Below, piece by piece: positions 32,649-41,483 of a stretch of 48,398 nt of DNA; within the stretch, counting starts at the first letter, position 1; each line of letters opens with the position of its first letter. The stretch is from Peribacillus saganii (GTDB taxonomy: Bacteria > Bacillota > Bacilli > Bacillales > DSM-1321). The DNA is taken from assembly GCF_003429095.1 (NCBI RefSeq), contig NZ_QVTE01000039.1:1-48398 (forward strand). The letters run 5' to 3'. The notes beneath the pieces are model-generated. The model saw only the letters and a list, made by a program, of their open reading frames with translations. It was not told the DNA's origin and did no database searches. A program made the position numbers and the translations under genes.

Positions 32649-33524
32649 TTAAGAGAAAAACGACTTAATCGCATCTATCAGGCTTGCAAAAACATCCTTA
32701 AGCTGGTCTAGGAATGACTGTCCTTCTTCTGACTGAAGGAAGGTTGTAAGCTTTTCTTTTGCTTCATTAAGCTGGTCGCCTACAGCGTTCCAATCAATAT
32801 TTAATTCTTTTAATTTATTAAACAAGTCAATTAAACTCTGGATTTGGTCTTCGTTTAACGTAATGCCGAGCTCTTTTGCGGCGCTTTCAATAATCGCCCT
32901 TAAATCAGCTTCAGTTTCAGGAGGGTTTTGTGCGATTTCTTCTTTAATTTTTGTCATCAAAGCAGAAGCTTCATCTGTTCCGACCTGGTCCCCCAAATGT
33001 GCGGTCTTTACCATTTCTTCGTTTGCAGCCTGCTTTACTTCCTCAGGGATCGCTTTGTTCGATTGAAGCTCATAGGCCTTGATGATACCGGTCAATGCCG
33101 CAGTTCCCGAAACTTGAATTGGGGCAGTTATATAAATGTCTGCGTCCTTGACACCTGCTGTTGCAAGTGCGTTAATGTACATCTCTTCCGTTACCCAGGA
33201 AATATTCTTCGTTTTAACTGTCAGTCCTGATCCTGCCGCTTCATTTGTAATGGCAGAGGAAGAAAGCGCTTTTGTCCCGATAAGCCTTTTTGGGACGTAA
33301 TCACCTAAATACGTGTGCTCCTCCTGATTAGTTACAGTTACCACTTCCACATTTTCTGGAGCATTCATTTCAGCGAGCAGGGTATTCTTTTGTTCCTGTG
33401 TTAAATTCTCTCCAAGGGTTACGGTCATCTCTCCAACCTGTGCATCAGCAAGAGCATTTACTGGTAATAGCATTGTAAGCAAGAGGCTTGAAAAAGCCCA
33501 TTTTTTAATTGTATTAGATTTCAT
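32649..33524 (-). CDS. ypuA: YpuA-like secreted protein (DUF1002)
   Basis: Predicted 291-aa exported protein. Signal peptide about 1-26 (SSLLLTMLLPVNALA), then the DUF1002 domain (VTLGENLTQEQKNTLLAEM, KTKNISWVTEEMYINALATAG, DADIYITAPIQVSGTAALTGI) and a helical C-terminal region (about 205-291). Function is unknown. AAGGAGG lies close to the ATG. B. subtilis has ypuA in this neighbourhood. It is convergent to lysA. Confidence 0.88.
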   Translation of the reverse strand: MKSNTIKKWAFSSLLLTMLLPVNALADAQVGEMTVTLGENLTQEQKNTLLAEMNAPENVEVVTVTNQEEHTYLGDYVPKRLIGTKALSSSAITNEAAGSGLTVKTKNISWVTEEMYINALATAGVKDADIYITAPIQVSGTAALTGIIKAYELQSNKAIPEEVKQAANEEMVKTAHLGDQVGTDEASALMTKIKEEIAQNPPETEADLRAIIESAAKELGITLNEDQIQSLIDLFNKLKELNIDWNAVGDQLNEAKEKLTTFLQSEEGQSFLDQLKDVFASLIDAIKSFFS

Positions 33525-33714
33525 ATTAGTCCTCCTTAAAGTATTAGACGACGGGTGCCTGCAAAAGGATTCAGTTAAAAAATGCCATGGAAGAATCTTT
33601 CCTTTTTATAAAAGGTAGACGACAGGCTATAGTTAATAGTATAAAATATCTTAATAAATGCAAAGGAAAAATAACCGCTTTTATAAAATTAACTACATGA
33701 AGGAGTGCCTGATA

Positions 33715-33801
33715 ATGAGGAAGAGCAATATTATTCTCTTATGCATATTATTAATAGGAGCAGTGGTTTGGGGCCTGATTTACTGGAAATTTATCGTTTG
33801 A
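33715..33801 (+). CDS. 28-aa single-pass membrane peptide
   Basis: It reads MRKSNIILLCILLIGAVVWG then LIYWKFIV. A short basic N-terminus precedes one hydrophobic helix that fills nearly the whole peptide. AAGGAGTG lies 7 nt before the ATG, a strong ribosome site that supports real translation. I do not recognise it. Candidate roles for such peptides include small membrane regulators or sporulation peptides; nothing here decides. Confidence 0.5.
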   Translation: MRKSNIILLCILLIGAVVWGLIYWKFIV

Positions 33802-33890
33802 GGAGCTGAGCACAGGAATATTCTCCTGCAAAAAGTTGAAAGAATAAACAATATTATGTATGATAGGGAAGATTACTGTCATCTTAGGGA

Positions 33891-33922
33891 AGAACGGGAT
33901 GTGACTATCACATCGTTCTTTT
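33891..33922 (+). terminator. Hairpin between the tiny gene and ribT
   Basis: GATGTGA and TCACATC pair around CTA, extended by AGAAC and GTTCT with one bulge, then TTTT. It lies 19 nt before ribT, so it may terminate the upstream transcript or attenuate ribT. Confidence 0.6.
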
Positions 33923-33928
33923 CAGTAA

Positions 33929-34291
<363 letters not shown>

Positions 34292-34321
34292 GATAACGAT
34301 TAACAATATATTTCATATATC

Positions 34322-34346
34322 GAAAAAGATCGGCTCGATCGTTTTC
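34322..34346. repeat. Short palindrome after ribT
   Basis: GAAAAAGATCG and CGATCGTTTTC pair almost perfectly around GCT. Role unknown; it lies before the terminator. Confidence 0.5.
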
Positions 34347-34372
34347 TGCAAACCCGAAAACTTCTTATCACG

Positions 34373-34402
34373 AAAACCTGTCAGCTATGACAGGTTTTTT
34401 TA
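34373..34402. terminator. Terminator between convergent ribT and ypuF
   Basis: AACCTGTCA and TGACAGGTT form a perfect 9-bp stem around GCTA, followed by TTTTTT on the plus strand and TTTT on the minus strand, so it can work both ways. Confidence 0.88.
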
Positions 34403-34552
34403 TCTTCCTCCATTTTGAAAAAGGAGTTAGTAAATCTGCCTGTATATTGAACGGCTTTCTTTGTTGCGATACTGTACAGAGGGGTACTGAAGAGCTGCTA
34501 AAGGCACCCATTTACCCCTAATTTCACCTTGAGAAACCTTATTGCAGCAAGC

Positions 34553-35077
34553 TCAGCCTTTGTTTTGCCTCAGCATTTTTTGCCGGGTTCTTTCCTTTAT
34601 TACATCCGTTCGGTCCCTTACAGTGTGCCTGTTTACCAAAGAGTAATCTGCCATGTTACTGGGAGAGGACCAAATGAATCCATTCTGCTCGCAAAGGAAT
34701 TTGCATTTCGAAGCTAGTAAGCTGTCACTTATCGGAATATCAATCGATCTGTAGGTTAGCTGCTTTTTAATATTTTCTCTGCTTTCACGAAGTACCTTCA
34801 TCAATTCTGTATAATCAATGCCCAGAGAGAGCATCTCGAGCTTTTTGTTGCTGAGAATAATAATGGATTTTTCAATTGTCCTTAAAGCTCCACCAAAATT
34901 GTTTCGCCGATGATGGTATTGTGAAACGGCGAGCTGAATAAGTCCTACCCAGTGTGAGTCCCGTACACCCGGATCTATCTCTTTCCAGTATTCCTCGAGT
35001 ATTTCATGGCATTCAAAATAATCCCTGCTGCCCTGAAAATGGACTAAGTATAGCATAAATTCCTCTGGATAACTCAT
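34553..35077 (-). CDS. ypuF: YpuF-like DUF309 protein
   Basis: Predicted 174-aa protein. The DUF309 core is at about 12-85: DYFECHEILEEYWKE and LIQLAVSQYHHRRNNFGGALR, an all-helical fold of unknown function. AAGGAGC is 6 nt before the ATG. B. subtilis ypuF lies between ribT and scpA, the same place, but there it is on the same strand as scpA; here it is inverted. The C-terminal 80 residues are less conserved in look. Confidence 0.85.
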   Translation of the reverse strand: MSYPEEFMLYLVHFQGSRDYFECHEILEEYWKEIDPGVRDSHWVGLIQLAVSQYHHRRNNFGGALRTIEKSIIILSNKKLEMLSLGIDYTELMKVLRESRENIKKQLTYRSIDIPISDSLLASKCKFLCEQNGFIWSSPSNMADYSLVNRHTVRDRTDVIKERTRQKMLRQNKG

Positions 35078-35270
35078 AACAATGCTCCTTTAATTTAGAT
35101 CAAGGCAATCCCTTATTGAAGTTAGATTAATTGTGGCGGGCTGATTTGCACTTGATCTCCAGACTTTTTTAAAGTTTATACTTCATCAAAAAACCACTGA
35201 ATAGCTGTTCTTTTTTGTTACAAAGCATATACTGTTATTTCCAGTAAATCAAGCGTCACATATTGTACAA

Positions 35271-35320
35271 TAAAAAACAGTCCTGCTGCGGGACTAAAAG
35301 AATAATCCCGAACAGAACTG
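35271..35320 (-). terminator. Terminator of the YjcZ-like gene
   Basis: On the minus strand CAGTTCTGTTCGGGA pairs with TCCCGCAGCAGGACTG (with bulges), followed by TTTTTT. It starts about 40 nt after the gene's stop. Confidence 0.75.
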
Positions 35321-35358
35321 ATTCGGCCAGACTGCATTCATGTATGGTTATGTCAGAA

Positions 35359-35451
35359 TTAGCACCAAGCTGCTCCAACAATAACCAATAAAATGAACAA
35401 TACTACTATTAATGCGAAACCGTTGCCATAACTGAAACCTTTGTCTCCCAT
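35359..35451 (-). CDS. YjcZ-family sporulation peptide
   Basis: Predicted 30-aa peptide [20 protein letters not shown] then [10 protein letters not shown]. This is the YjcZ family layout: a short Tyr/Gly-rich N-terminus, one hydrophobic helix and a small C-terminal end. Family members are small hydrophobic peptides of Bacillus, often sporulation-linked. CCAGGAGGTAATTAT precedes the ATG, a near-ideal ribosome site. A terminator follows. Confidence 0.85.
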   Translation of the reverse strand: MGDKGFSYGNGFALIVVLFILLVIVGAAWC

Positions 35452-35491
35452 ATAATTACCTCCTGGAATTTTTAGATATTCATTACATTGT

Positions 35492-35519
35492 CAGCATATG
35501 AAAAGCAATTCAATACGGT
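35492..35519 (-). promoter_or_regulatory. Candidate sigma-K promoter for the YjcZ-like gene
   Basis: On the minus strand CATATGCTG fits the sigma-K -10 (CATAnnnTA, one mismatch). AC lies 17 bp upstream for the -35. It starts about 40 nt before the ATG. Inference from consensus only. The rest of 35452-35757 shows no gene. Confidence 0.4.
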
Positions 35520-35757
35520 ATAGGCTAGGGCCTAAACTATTGTAAAACCCTAAGTCAAGTTCTCCTAGGACGAGGCATGCTAAACGAAGTGGAATTCATG
35601 GCTGTTAGTTCTTGCGTTAATAAAATGTGCTGATTTTTGTAATTAATTAATAAAAGTTGGATAGGTATTGGACAAAAGAGGTGAATCCTCTATACTAGTA
35701 ATATTCGATTCTGTTAGCAGGACTCTTAAGCTAAAAGGAATAATTGGTGGGATAGCA

Positions 35758-36519
35758 ATGGCTTATAATGTGAAAATTGATGCCTTTGAAGGTCCGATGG
35801 ATTTATTGCTTCATCTGATCAACAGGCTGGAAATCGACATATATGATATACCAATGGCTGAAATTACAGGCCAGTATATGGCTTATATACATGCAATGAA
35901 AGAATTGGAATTGGATATAGCAAGTGAATACCTTGTAATGGCTGCTACTTTGCTCGCGATCAAGAGCAAGATGTTATTGCCGATATATGAGGATGACCAC
36001 AGCGCTGATGAAACAGAATATGACGACGATCCCCGTGATGAATTGGTTGAGAAGCTGATTGAGTATAGAAAATACAAAGAGGCAGCTGTTGAATTCAAGC
36101 ATATGGAAGAAGAACGAAGCCTTATGTTCTCGAAACCGCCAAGTGATCTTTCTCAATTCTCAAAAGAAATTGAACCTTCCCGTCAGGAGCTGAATGTAAC
36201 TCTTTATGATATGCTGGGGGCGTTTCAAAAGCTTCTCAGGAGGCAAAAGTTGAAGAAGCCTGCCTTTACAAGAATCACAAGGCGGGAAATATCGATAGAA
36301 AAACGAATGGAAGAAATATTGGAGAACCTGAATAAAGTAAAAAAAAGGACAAGCTTTTTTGAGTTGTTCCCATATCCGGAAAAGGAATATATTGTTGTAA
36401 CTTTTCTTGCTGTTCTGGAGTTGATGAAAATGAATGAAATTTTCGTAGAGCAGGACAGTAACTTTGCGGAAATATTTGTTGTAGCCAAGGAAGGTGTAGA
36501 AGCAGTTGGAACTCATTAA
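35758..36519 (+). CDS. scpA: ScpA, segregation and condensation protein A
   Basis: Predicted 253-aa kleisin subunit that bridges the SMC dimer and binds ScpB, compacting the chromosome. The N-terminal [19 protein letters not shown] and [14 protein letters not shown] are diagnostic. The C-terminal winged helix (about 180-250, [19 protein letters not shown]) contacts the SMC head. I chose ATG 35758 over the frame start at 35668, since it gives the usual N-terminus and length (B. subtilis 251). GGTGGGATAGCA is upstream. It overlaps scpB by 14 nt. Confidence 0.95.
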   Translation: MAYNVKIDAFEGPMDLLLHLINRLEIDIYDIPMAEITGQYMAYIHAMKELELDIASEYLVMAATLLAIKSKMLLPIYEDDHSADETEYDDDPRDELVEKLIEYRKYKEAAVEFKHMEEERSLMFSKPPSDLSQFSKEIEPSRQELNVTLYDMLGAFQKLLRRQKLKKPAFTRITRREISIEKRMEEILENLNKVKKRTSFFELFPYPEKEYIVVTFLAVLELMKMNEIFVEQDSNFAEIFVVAKEGVEAVGTH

Positions 36520-37087
36520 ATGGAAAGGGATTCTGGAAGCGCTGCTTTTTGCTGCCGGAGACGAAGGATTATCCCTTTCACAAATCTCTGCGGTATTGGA
36601 GCTGGAGGAGTTTCAGGCCGCACATATTGTCGCCTCTCTTAAGGAGGAATATGATGCTGGCCACCGAGGCATTACAATTGCCGAAATGGCAGGTGGCTTT
36701 CAGCTTGTCACAAAAAAAGAGCATTCTGATTACCTGAAAAGACTGGTCGAGACCCCTGGAAATCAAAGCCTATCCCAGGCAGCTTTAGAGACGCTGGCCA
36801 TTGTCGCCTATAAACAGCCGATTACAAGGGCTGAAATTGAAGAAATCCGCGGCGTGAAAACGGAAAGGCCGCTTCAAACACTTGTTTCAAAAGCTTTAAT
36901 CAAAGAAGTTGGCCGTGCCGAGGGTTCAGGAAGGGCCTATTTATATGGGACAACTAAGGAATTTCTCGAACATTTTGGCCTTAAGACCATTGAAGAGCTT
37001 CCTCCGCTGGCGGAGCGTGGAGAGGATGATATTGAGAACGGTGAAGCAGACCTGTTTTTTGGGAATTTTCCTGACCCAGTAGAATAA
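36506..37087 (+). CDS. scpB: ScpB, segregation and condensation protein B
   Basis: Predicted 193-aa partner of ScpA (B. subtilis 197 aa) with two winged-helix domains. [20 protein letters not shown], then [22 protein letters not shown] and [19 protein letters not shown] are typical. It starts with TTG inside scpA; AAGGAAGG lies 10 nt before it. Translational coupling would balance the two SMC partners. Confidence 0.95.
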   Translation: MELIKWKGILEALLFAAGDEGLSLSQISAVLELEEFQAAHIVASLKEEYDAGHRGITIAEMAGGFQLVTKKEHSDYLKRLVETPGNQSLSQAALETLAIVAYKQPITRAEIEEIRGVKTERPLQTLVSKALIKEVGRAEGSGRAYLYGTTKEFLEHFGLKTIEELPPLAERGEDDIENGEADLFFGNFPDPVE

Positions 37088-37157
37088 CAATTTATTCTGA
37101 ATTGTGTTAAAATGGTGGAGAACAAGTAAAGCTGACATTATCAGCGGGGGGATTTTT

Positions 37158-37580
37158 GTGTTAATTAAAGATTGCAGGGGCTATGAGCTGGAAAAGGAAA
37201 AATCCAACACTTCGGAGGATTTCTTTAACCGCTCAGAGGTAACCTACATAGAAAACGGCCAGGAAAAGACTTTACATGTTTTATATGTCAGGTTTTTTGA
37301 TGAATCCGTCCTATCATTTACACCGTATTCCGAAAACCCTTTGTTTACCTCAGGCGGCAGTGAATTTTATCTGAAAGATATTGCAGGTATCGTCTGTCTG
37401 CTCGCAAACCCGGGCTTCCGTTCACGGAAAAGAGTCTACATTAATTCGGTAAAGGAATTTTCCAGTTACTTTGAAAAAATTAATTATCAAAAACTTGAAG
37501 AATTAATTGAGGGAATCATTAACAAAAACGGTTATGAGGTCGTTTCCCCATTGGATTTTACTCTGCAGGAGCAAAGATAA
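37158..37580 (+). CDS. Hypothetical 140-aa protein
   Basis: I do not recognise this protein. It starts with GTG after GGGGGGA, giving a soluble, charged product with an N-terminal beta-rich half (EVTYIENGQEKTLHVLYVRFF) and a helical C-terminal part (about 95-130). No TM, signal or catalytic motif is seen. It lies 70 nt after scpB and 19 nt before ypuI, and is likely co-transcribed with ypuI. Codon use looks like its neighbours. The open frame extends upstream to a TTG at 37104, which is less likely. Confidence 0.75.
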   Translation: MLIKDCRGYELEKEKSNTSEDFFNRSEVTYIENGQEKTLHVLYVRFFDESVLSFTPYSENPLFTSGGSEFYLKDIAGIVCLLANPGFRSRKRVYINSVKEFSSYFEKINYQKLEELIEGIINKNGYEVVSPLDFTLQEQR

Positions 37581-37599
37581 CAAAAGGAGGCTGCATTTA

Positions 37600-38088
37600 G
37601 TGGGTAATACAATCGTTAAATCACAATTAGAGGACGTCAGGGTATTCCTGGGGAATACGGTTGGAAAGCTTGAGGAGTTTCTAAACGGAACAACTTTAAC
37701 AATGCTTCGCGAGGAAAAGGCTGGTGATGACCAGTACTATAAGGGAGTACTTTCAAGCCTGCGCAGATTACTTGTTAACTGTGAAGAAGGCCTTGAGGCT
37801 TGCCAGATTGTTCTTCAAACAGAACCCTTCAACAAAGGTGCAGCCGAAAAAACATTATATAAGATTTACCACCAATGCATTGATGAGTATTTCTCTCCTA
37901 GATCTGACCGATGGTATGAAGATAGCCGTTCTGCCTATACCGGGAAAAACTCGATCAAGTTCCATTCAGAAGTACCGGTAAGCCTCTCCCATATTATCAA
38001 GGAATTGGAGAGCGGTTTTCAAAACGCTCGTGAAGAGCTTGAGTTCTATGAAACGGATTATCGTACCAAGATGATGCAATCAAAATAA
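37600..38088 (+). CDS. ypuI: YpuI-like DUF3907 protein
   Basis: Predicted 162-aa protein. It has the DUF3907 layout: a helical N-terminus (LEDVRVFLGNTVGKLEEFL), then YYKGVLSSLRRLLVNCEEGLEAC and YHQCIDEYFSPRSDRWYEDSR. Function unknown. AAAGGAGG lies 9 nt before the GTG start. The location between scpB and dacB is that of B. subtilis ypuI. A strong terminator follows. Confidence 0.85.
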   Translation: MGNTIVKSQLEDVRVFLGNTVGKLEEFLNGTTLTMLREEKAGDDQYYKGVLSSLRRLLVNCEEGLEACQIVLQTEPFNKGAAEKTLYKIYHQCIDEYFSPRSDRWYEDSRSAYTGKNSIKFHSEVPVSLSHIIKELESGFQNAREELEFYETDYRTKMMQSK

Positions 38089-38141
38089 AGAGAACATTTC
38101 TCCAGAAAGCAGTTTCGCGGACTGTATGCGGGGAAACCAAG

Positions 38142-38169
38142 GGCAGCGAAGAATCTTCGCTGCCTTTTT
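38142..38169 (+). terminator. Terminator after ypuI
   Basis: GGCAGCGAA and TTCGCTGCC form a perfect 9-bp stem around GAATC, followed by TTTTT. Confidence 0.92.
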
Positions 38170-38378
38170 GTATACTTAACTATTAAACGCAAGAGGTCAT
38201 CCTTTCCTTCCCGGTTGGCAGGCAAAGGAGCTTAATGCAGCAATGCCTCTTGTATTTGGTAGAATGCATAGAGGCCAAGATATAATTTGTTGTCATTTTT
38301 AACAGAGGTGTGAGAACTTTATAGCTGATTTTCACGCAGGACAATTTCTCAATGTTTTTCCCATTTTAAACGATGGAT

Positions 38379-38900
38379 GGGGAGGTAATAGGCCCTGTTC
38401 CCTATCGGGAAGCATACTTTGCCGCCTCACCTTATCCATATAACGCATGGGAACCGGTCATTTCCGAGGAAATCATGCGTCCTCATCGTCAAAAGCACCC
38501 TAAAGCGTACGTGGATGGCTTGAATAAGGCTGAATTTATGATGAAATAAGGCGAGGCGATCTAATGACTTTGAGCTGCTAAAGCATTGGGAAAGGGAAGC
38601 AGCTTTTTACGGATCCGGCCATTATCTCCATACAATCTTTTGGGAGATTATGAGTCCAAAAGGGGGGGGAATCCTAAAGGTATTTTATTGAGTCAGATTG
38701 AACAGAATTTTGGGAGTTTTGAAGCATTCAAAAGGCATTTTAGCGAGGCCGCTAAGCAGGTTGAGGGTGTCGGCTGGGCGCTGCTGATCTGGTCACCTAG
38801 GGCAAGAAGGCTTGAAATTCTCCAATCAGAGCGCCCCATGATATTAACCCAGTGGGATAGCCGTTCTTCCTCTAGAACAGGGTGCTTACGCTTTTCTTGT
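38379..38900 (+). pseudogene. Decayed superoxide dismutase gene (SodF-like, Fe/Mn type)
   Basis: Three frames together spell a Fe/Mn SOD. First: SPYPYNAWEPVISEEIMRPH then VDGLNKAEFMMK (to about 38547). Second: ARRSNDFELLKHWEREAAFY then GSGHYLHTIFWEIMSPKGGG (38553-38660). Third: NPKGILLSQIEQNFGSFEAF, VEGVGWALLIWSPRARRLEI and LTQWD (to about 38855). Frameshifts lie near 38545, at a run of eight G (38652-38659, nine would restore the frame), and after LTQWD. The expected DVWEHAYYLKY C-terminus with metal ligands is lost, and the HHxKHH motif has become HRQKHP. It is clearly inactive. Confidence 0.85.
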
Positions 38901-38950
38901 CATAACCCTTGTCCTCATGCATAAACTTGTACAAAACATAAAAGGGGACG

Positions 38951-40099
38951 ATGGGCTGCATGCGTGTTTTATATAAATGGACCTCAATTATCATAGCTAT
39001 GGCTCTTCTTGTTTCGTTAAACCCGCACCAGGCAAAGGCAGCAATCGGAGTGAGTGCCAGGAATGCCGTTTTGATGGAGCAGGACAGCGGGCGTGTTCTA
39101 TATGAAGTCAATGCCCATGAAAAAAGAAGAATAGCCAGTATAACGAAAATAATGACTGCCATCCTGGCCCTAGAATCAGGAAAGATGGATCAAACGGTCA
39201 AAATAAGTGATAAAGCAATCGGGACGGAAGGTTCTGCGCTGTATCTTCAGCACGGCCAAAAAATGAAGCTTGAAGATTTAGTGTATGGCCTCATGCTTCG
39301 CTCCGGAAATGATGCAGCTGTTGCGATAGCTGAGTTTGTTGGCGGCAGCTTCGACGGATTTATCTGGATGATGAATCAAAAGGCTGAAGAAATCGGAATG
39401 AAAAACACTAATTTTTCCAACCCTCATGGGCTGGACAATACGAAGGACCATTTCTCATCAGCATATGATATGGCTTTACTGACGCGGTATGCCATGAATA
39501 ATGAACAGTATAAAAAAATTTCCGGTACTAAAAAGCATCGAGCACCAAACAGCATGGAAGGTTGGGACTACGTTTGGCGTAACAAAAACAAATTGCTTTC
39601 CATGTATGAATATTGTACTGGAGGCAAAACGGGTTATACAAAACTAGCAAAGAGGACACTTGTGTCAACAGCCACTAAGGATGATATGAGTCTTATTGCG
39701 GTTACGCTCAATGACGGAGATGATTGGAATGATCACATTAATATGTATGAATCTGCATTTCAAAAATACGATTTAACAGAAGTACTAGCTGCGGGTCCGA
39801 TCAAGGCAGTGAAGAATAAAGTATATAAAGGGAATATATATACACGTACCCCATTCCTCTATCCTTTAACCGGTGAGGAAAAAGAGCAGGTTACCATATC
39901 ATACAAACTGATTCAGCCAAAAAAGGAATGGAGCAAAGGGAAGAATTTGCCTGAAAGAGTAGGCAGGACAGAAATCCTTCTTGATGGAGAAAGTATTGGC
40001 ACCAGAAACATTTTTTTTGGAAAAGCAGAAGCGACAATGAGAATGGGAAACGAGCCACAGTGGAAACGAATATTCTTTACCTTCCTGGGGTTGAATTAA
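38951..40099 (+). CDS. dacB: DacB, sporulation D-alanyl-D-alanine carboxypeptidase (PBP5*)
   Basis: Predicted 382-aa S11-family enzyme that sets cross-linking of the spore cortex in the mother cell (sigma-E in B. subtilis). The signal peptide is about 1-31 (IAMALLVSLNPHQAKA). Catalytic motifs are SITK (SxxK), SGN (LMLRSGNDAAVA) and KTG (GGKTGYTK). The C-terminal domain ends in a hydrophobic FFTFLGLN. AAAGGGG precedes ATG 38951. It is followed directly by spmA and spmB, as in B. subtilis. Confidence 0.94.
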   Translation: MGCMRVLYKWTSIIIAMALLVSLNPHQAKAAIGVSARNAVLMEQDSGRVLYEVNAHEKRRIASITKIMTAILALESGKMDQTVKISDKAIGTEGSALYLQHGQKMKLEDLVYGLMLRSGNDAAVAIAEFVGGSFDGFIWMMNQKAEEIGMKNTNFSNPHGLDNTKDHFSSAYDMALLTRYAMNNEQYKKISGTKKHRAPNSMEGWDYVWRNKNKLLSMYEYCTGGKTGYTKLAKRTLVSTATKDDMSLIAVTLNDGDDWNDHINMYESAFQKYDLTEVLAAGPIKAVKNKVYKGNIYTRTPFLYPLTGEEKEQVTISYKLIQPKKEWSKGKNLPERVGRTEILLDGESIGTRNIFFGKAEATMRMGNEPQWKRIFFTFLGLN

Positions 40100-40100
40100 C

Positions 40101-40694
40101 ATGGTGAATTACATATGGGTCGGTATGACCGTTATTGGAGTTGCGTATGCGTTAATAAATGGGACCATGGATAAGGTGAATAAAGTACTGTTTACAAGCG
40201 CACAGGAAGCGGTAACGATTTGCCTCGGGTTAATGAGCATCCTCGTCTTCTGGCTCGGACTGATGAAAATTGCAGAAGAAGCCGGGCTGCTCGAGAAGTT
40301 GGCCATTCTTTTCAGACCTGCGGTCAAAAAACTATTTCCCGAAGTGCCATCCAACCATCCGGCGATGGGATATATCCTCTCCAATATGATGGCCAATCTG
40401 TTCGGTCTTGGCAATGCTGCTACACCGTTGGGGATTAAAGCTATGGAACAGCTAAAGGAACTAAATGGAAATAAAAATACAGTCAGCCGTTCAATGATCA
40501 CATTTCTCGCAATTAATACCTCCAGCATTACGCTCATTCCAAGCACCGTAATTGCAATCCGGATGAATTACAACTCTGTTTCTCCCACGGACATTGTGTT
40601 TCCCACTTTAATAGCTACAGCCATATCGGCGGTGGGAGCCATATTCATAGATAGGTATTTTTATTATAAAAGAACCCGGAATGGGGGGAAATAG
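40101..40694 (+). CDS. spmA: SpmA, spore maturation membrane protein
   Basis: Predicted 197-aa polytopic membrane protein with a nucleoside-recognition (Gate) domain. SpmA and SpmB are needed for spore core dehydration in B. subtilis; the transported substrate is unknown. Conserved stretches include VLFWLGLMKIAEEAGLLEKL, GYILSNMMANLFGLGNAATP and FLAINTSSITLIPSTVIAIR. It begins 1 nt after the dacB stop, so it is coupled. Confidence 0.94.
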   Translation: MVNYIWVGMTVIGVAYALINGTMDKVNKVLFTSAQEAVTICLGLMSILVFWLGLMKIAEEAGLLEKLAILFRPAVKKLFPEVPSNHPAMGYILSNMMANLFGLGNAATPLGIKAMEQLKELNGNKNTVSRSMITFLAINTSSITLIPSTVIAIRMNYNSVSPTDIVFPTLIATAISAVGAIFIDRYFYYKRTRNGGK

Positions 40695-40696
40695 GG

Positions 40697-41230
40697 TTGC
40701 AGTGGATTACCGCGATATCGATATGGATGATTCCGATAATGATTTGTTTTATATTAATATATGGTACTTTTAAAAAAGTGCCTACTTATGAGAGTTTTGT
40801 AGAAGGCGGCAAAGAAGGTATAACCATTTCTTTTTCGATCATTCCATTTTTAGTAGGAATGCTCGTGGCCATTTCTGTATTCAGAGCGTCTGGGGCTTTG
40901 GATTTCTTTGTCGGCTTGCTCAGACCGCTGCTTGAAATGATTGGTGTGCCTGCTGAAATATTGCCACTCGCCATAATCAGACCAATTTCCGGTTCAGCTG
41001 CCCTTGCTTTAACGAGTGATTTAATCTCTGTTCATGGCCCGGATTCCTTTATCGGCAGGCTGGCGGCCACCATTCAGGGCAGTACGGACACAACTTTTTA
41101 CGTGCTTACCGTCTACTTTGGCGCAGTTGGGATCAAGAAAATGGGGGATGCCGTCAAGGTTGGCCTGCTGGCTGACCTTGTGGGGATCATTGCAGCAATA
41201 GTAGTCGTGATTATGATTTTTGGCAGATGA
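40697..41230 (+). CDS. spmB: SpmB, spore maturation membrane protein
   Basis: Predicted 177-aa Gate-domain membrane protein and partner of SpmA. GGKEGITISFSIIPFLVGML, RPISGSAALALTSDLISVHG and IQGSTDTTFYVLTVYFGAVG are family-typical. It starts with TTG just after GGGGGAAATAGGG, 2 nt past spmA. Last gene of the dacB-spmA-spmB operon; no strong terminator is visible in 41231-41483, only a weak AAGG-gctg-CCTTTTTT at about 41280. Confidence 0.93.
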   Translation: MQWITAISIWMIPIMICFILIYGTFKKVPTYESFVEGGKEGITISFSIIPFLVGMLVAISVFRASGALDFFVGLLRPLLEMIGVPAEILPLAIIRPISGSAALALTSDLISVHGPDSFIGRLAATIQGSTDTTFYVLTVYFGAVGIKKMGDAVKVGLLADLVGIIAAIVVVIMIFGR

Positions 41231-41483
41231 AAATAATTCAAAGTTTTGAAAGCATAAATTTCATATACTAAATCATGCAAGGGCTGCCTTTTTTAGGTAA
41301 GCTCTTATTTTTTGTGGAATGCTCCCGTAATTCCAAGCAGGCTGTTTACTCCAACGGCAGAAAAAACAAAAGCTGTGCCACTCTTCTCCATTTGTTTTTT
41401 TCTTTGGATATGTAATAATTGTATAATTGTGTGGTGCTTGTACAATACATATGGAAGAAGTAATATGTAAGAGGTGATTATAA

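Noticed and set aside
34529..34717. A plus-strand open frame over the end of ypuF
   Set aside because: It is an antisense shadow of the DUF309 gene and has no ribosome site.
38586..38924. An intact 112-aa gene
   Set aside because: It is the third-frame fragment of the superoxide dismutase pseudogene and starts with a TTG in the wrong frame.
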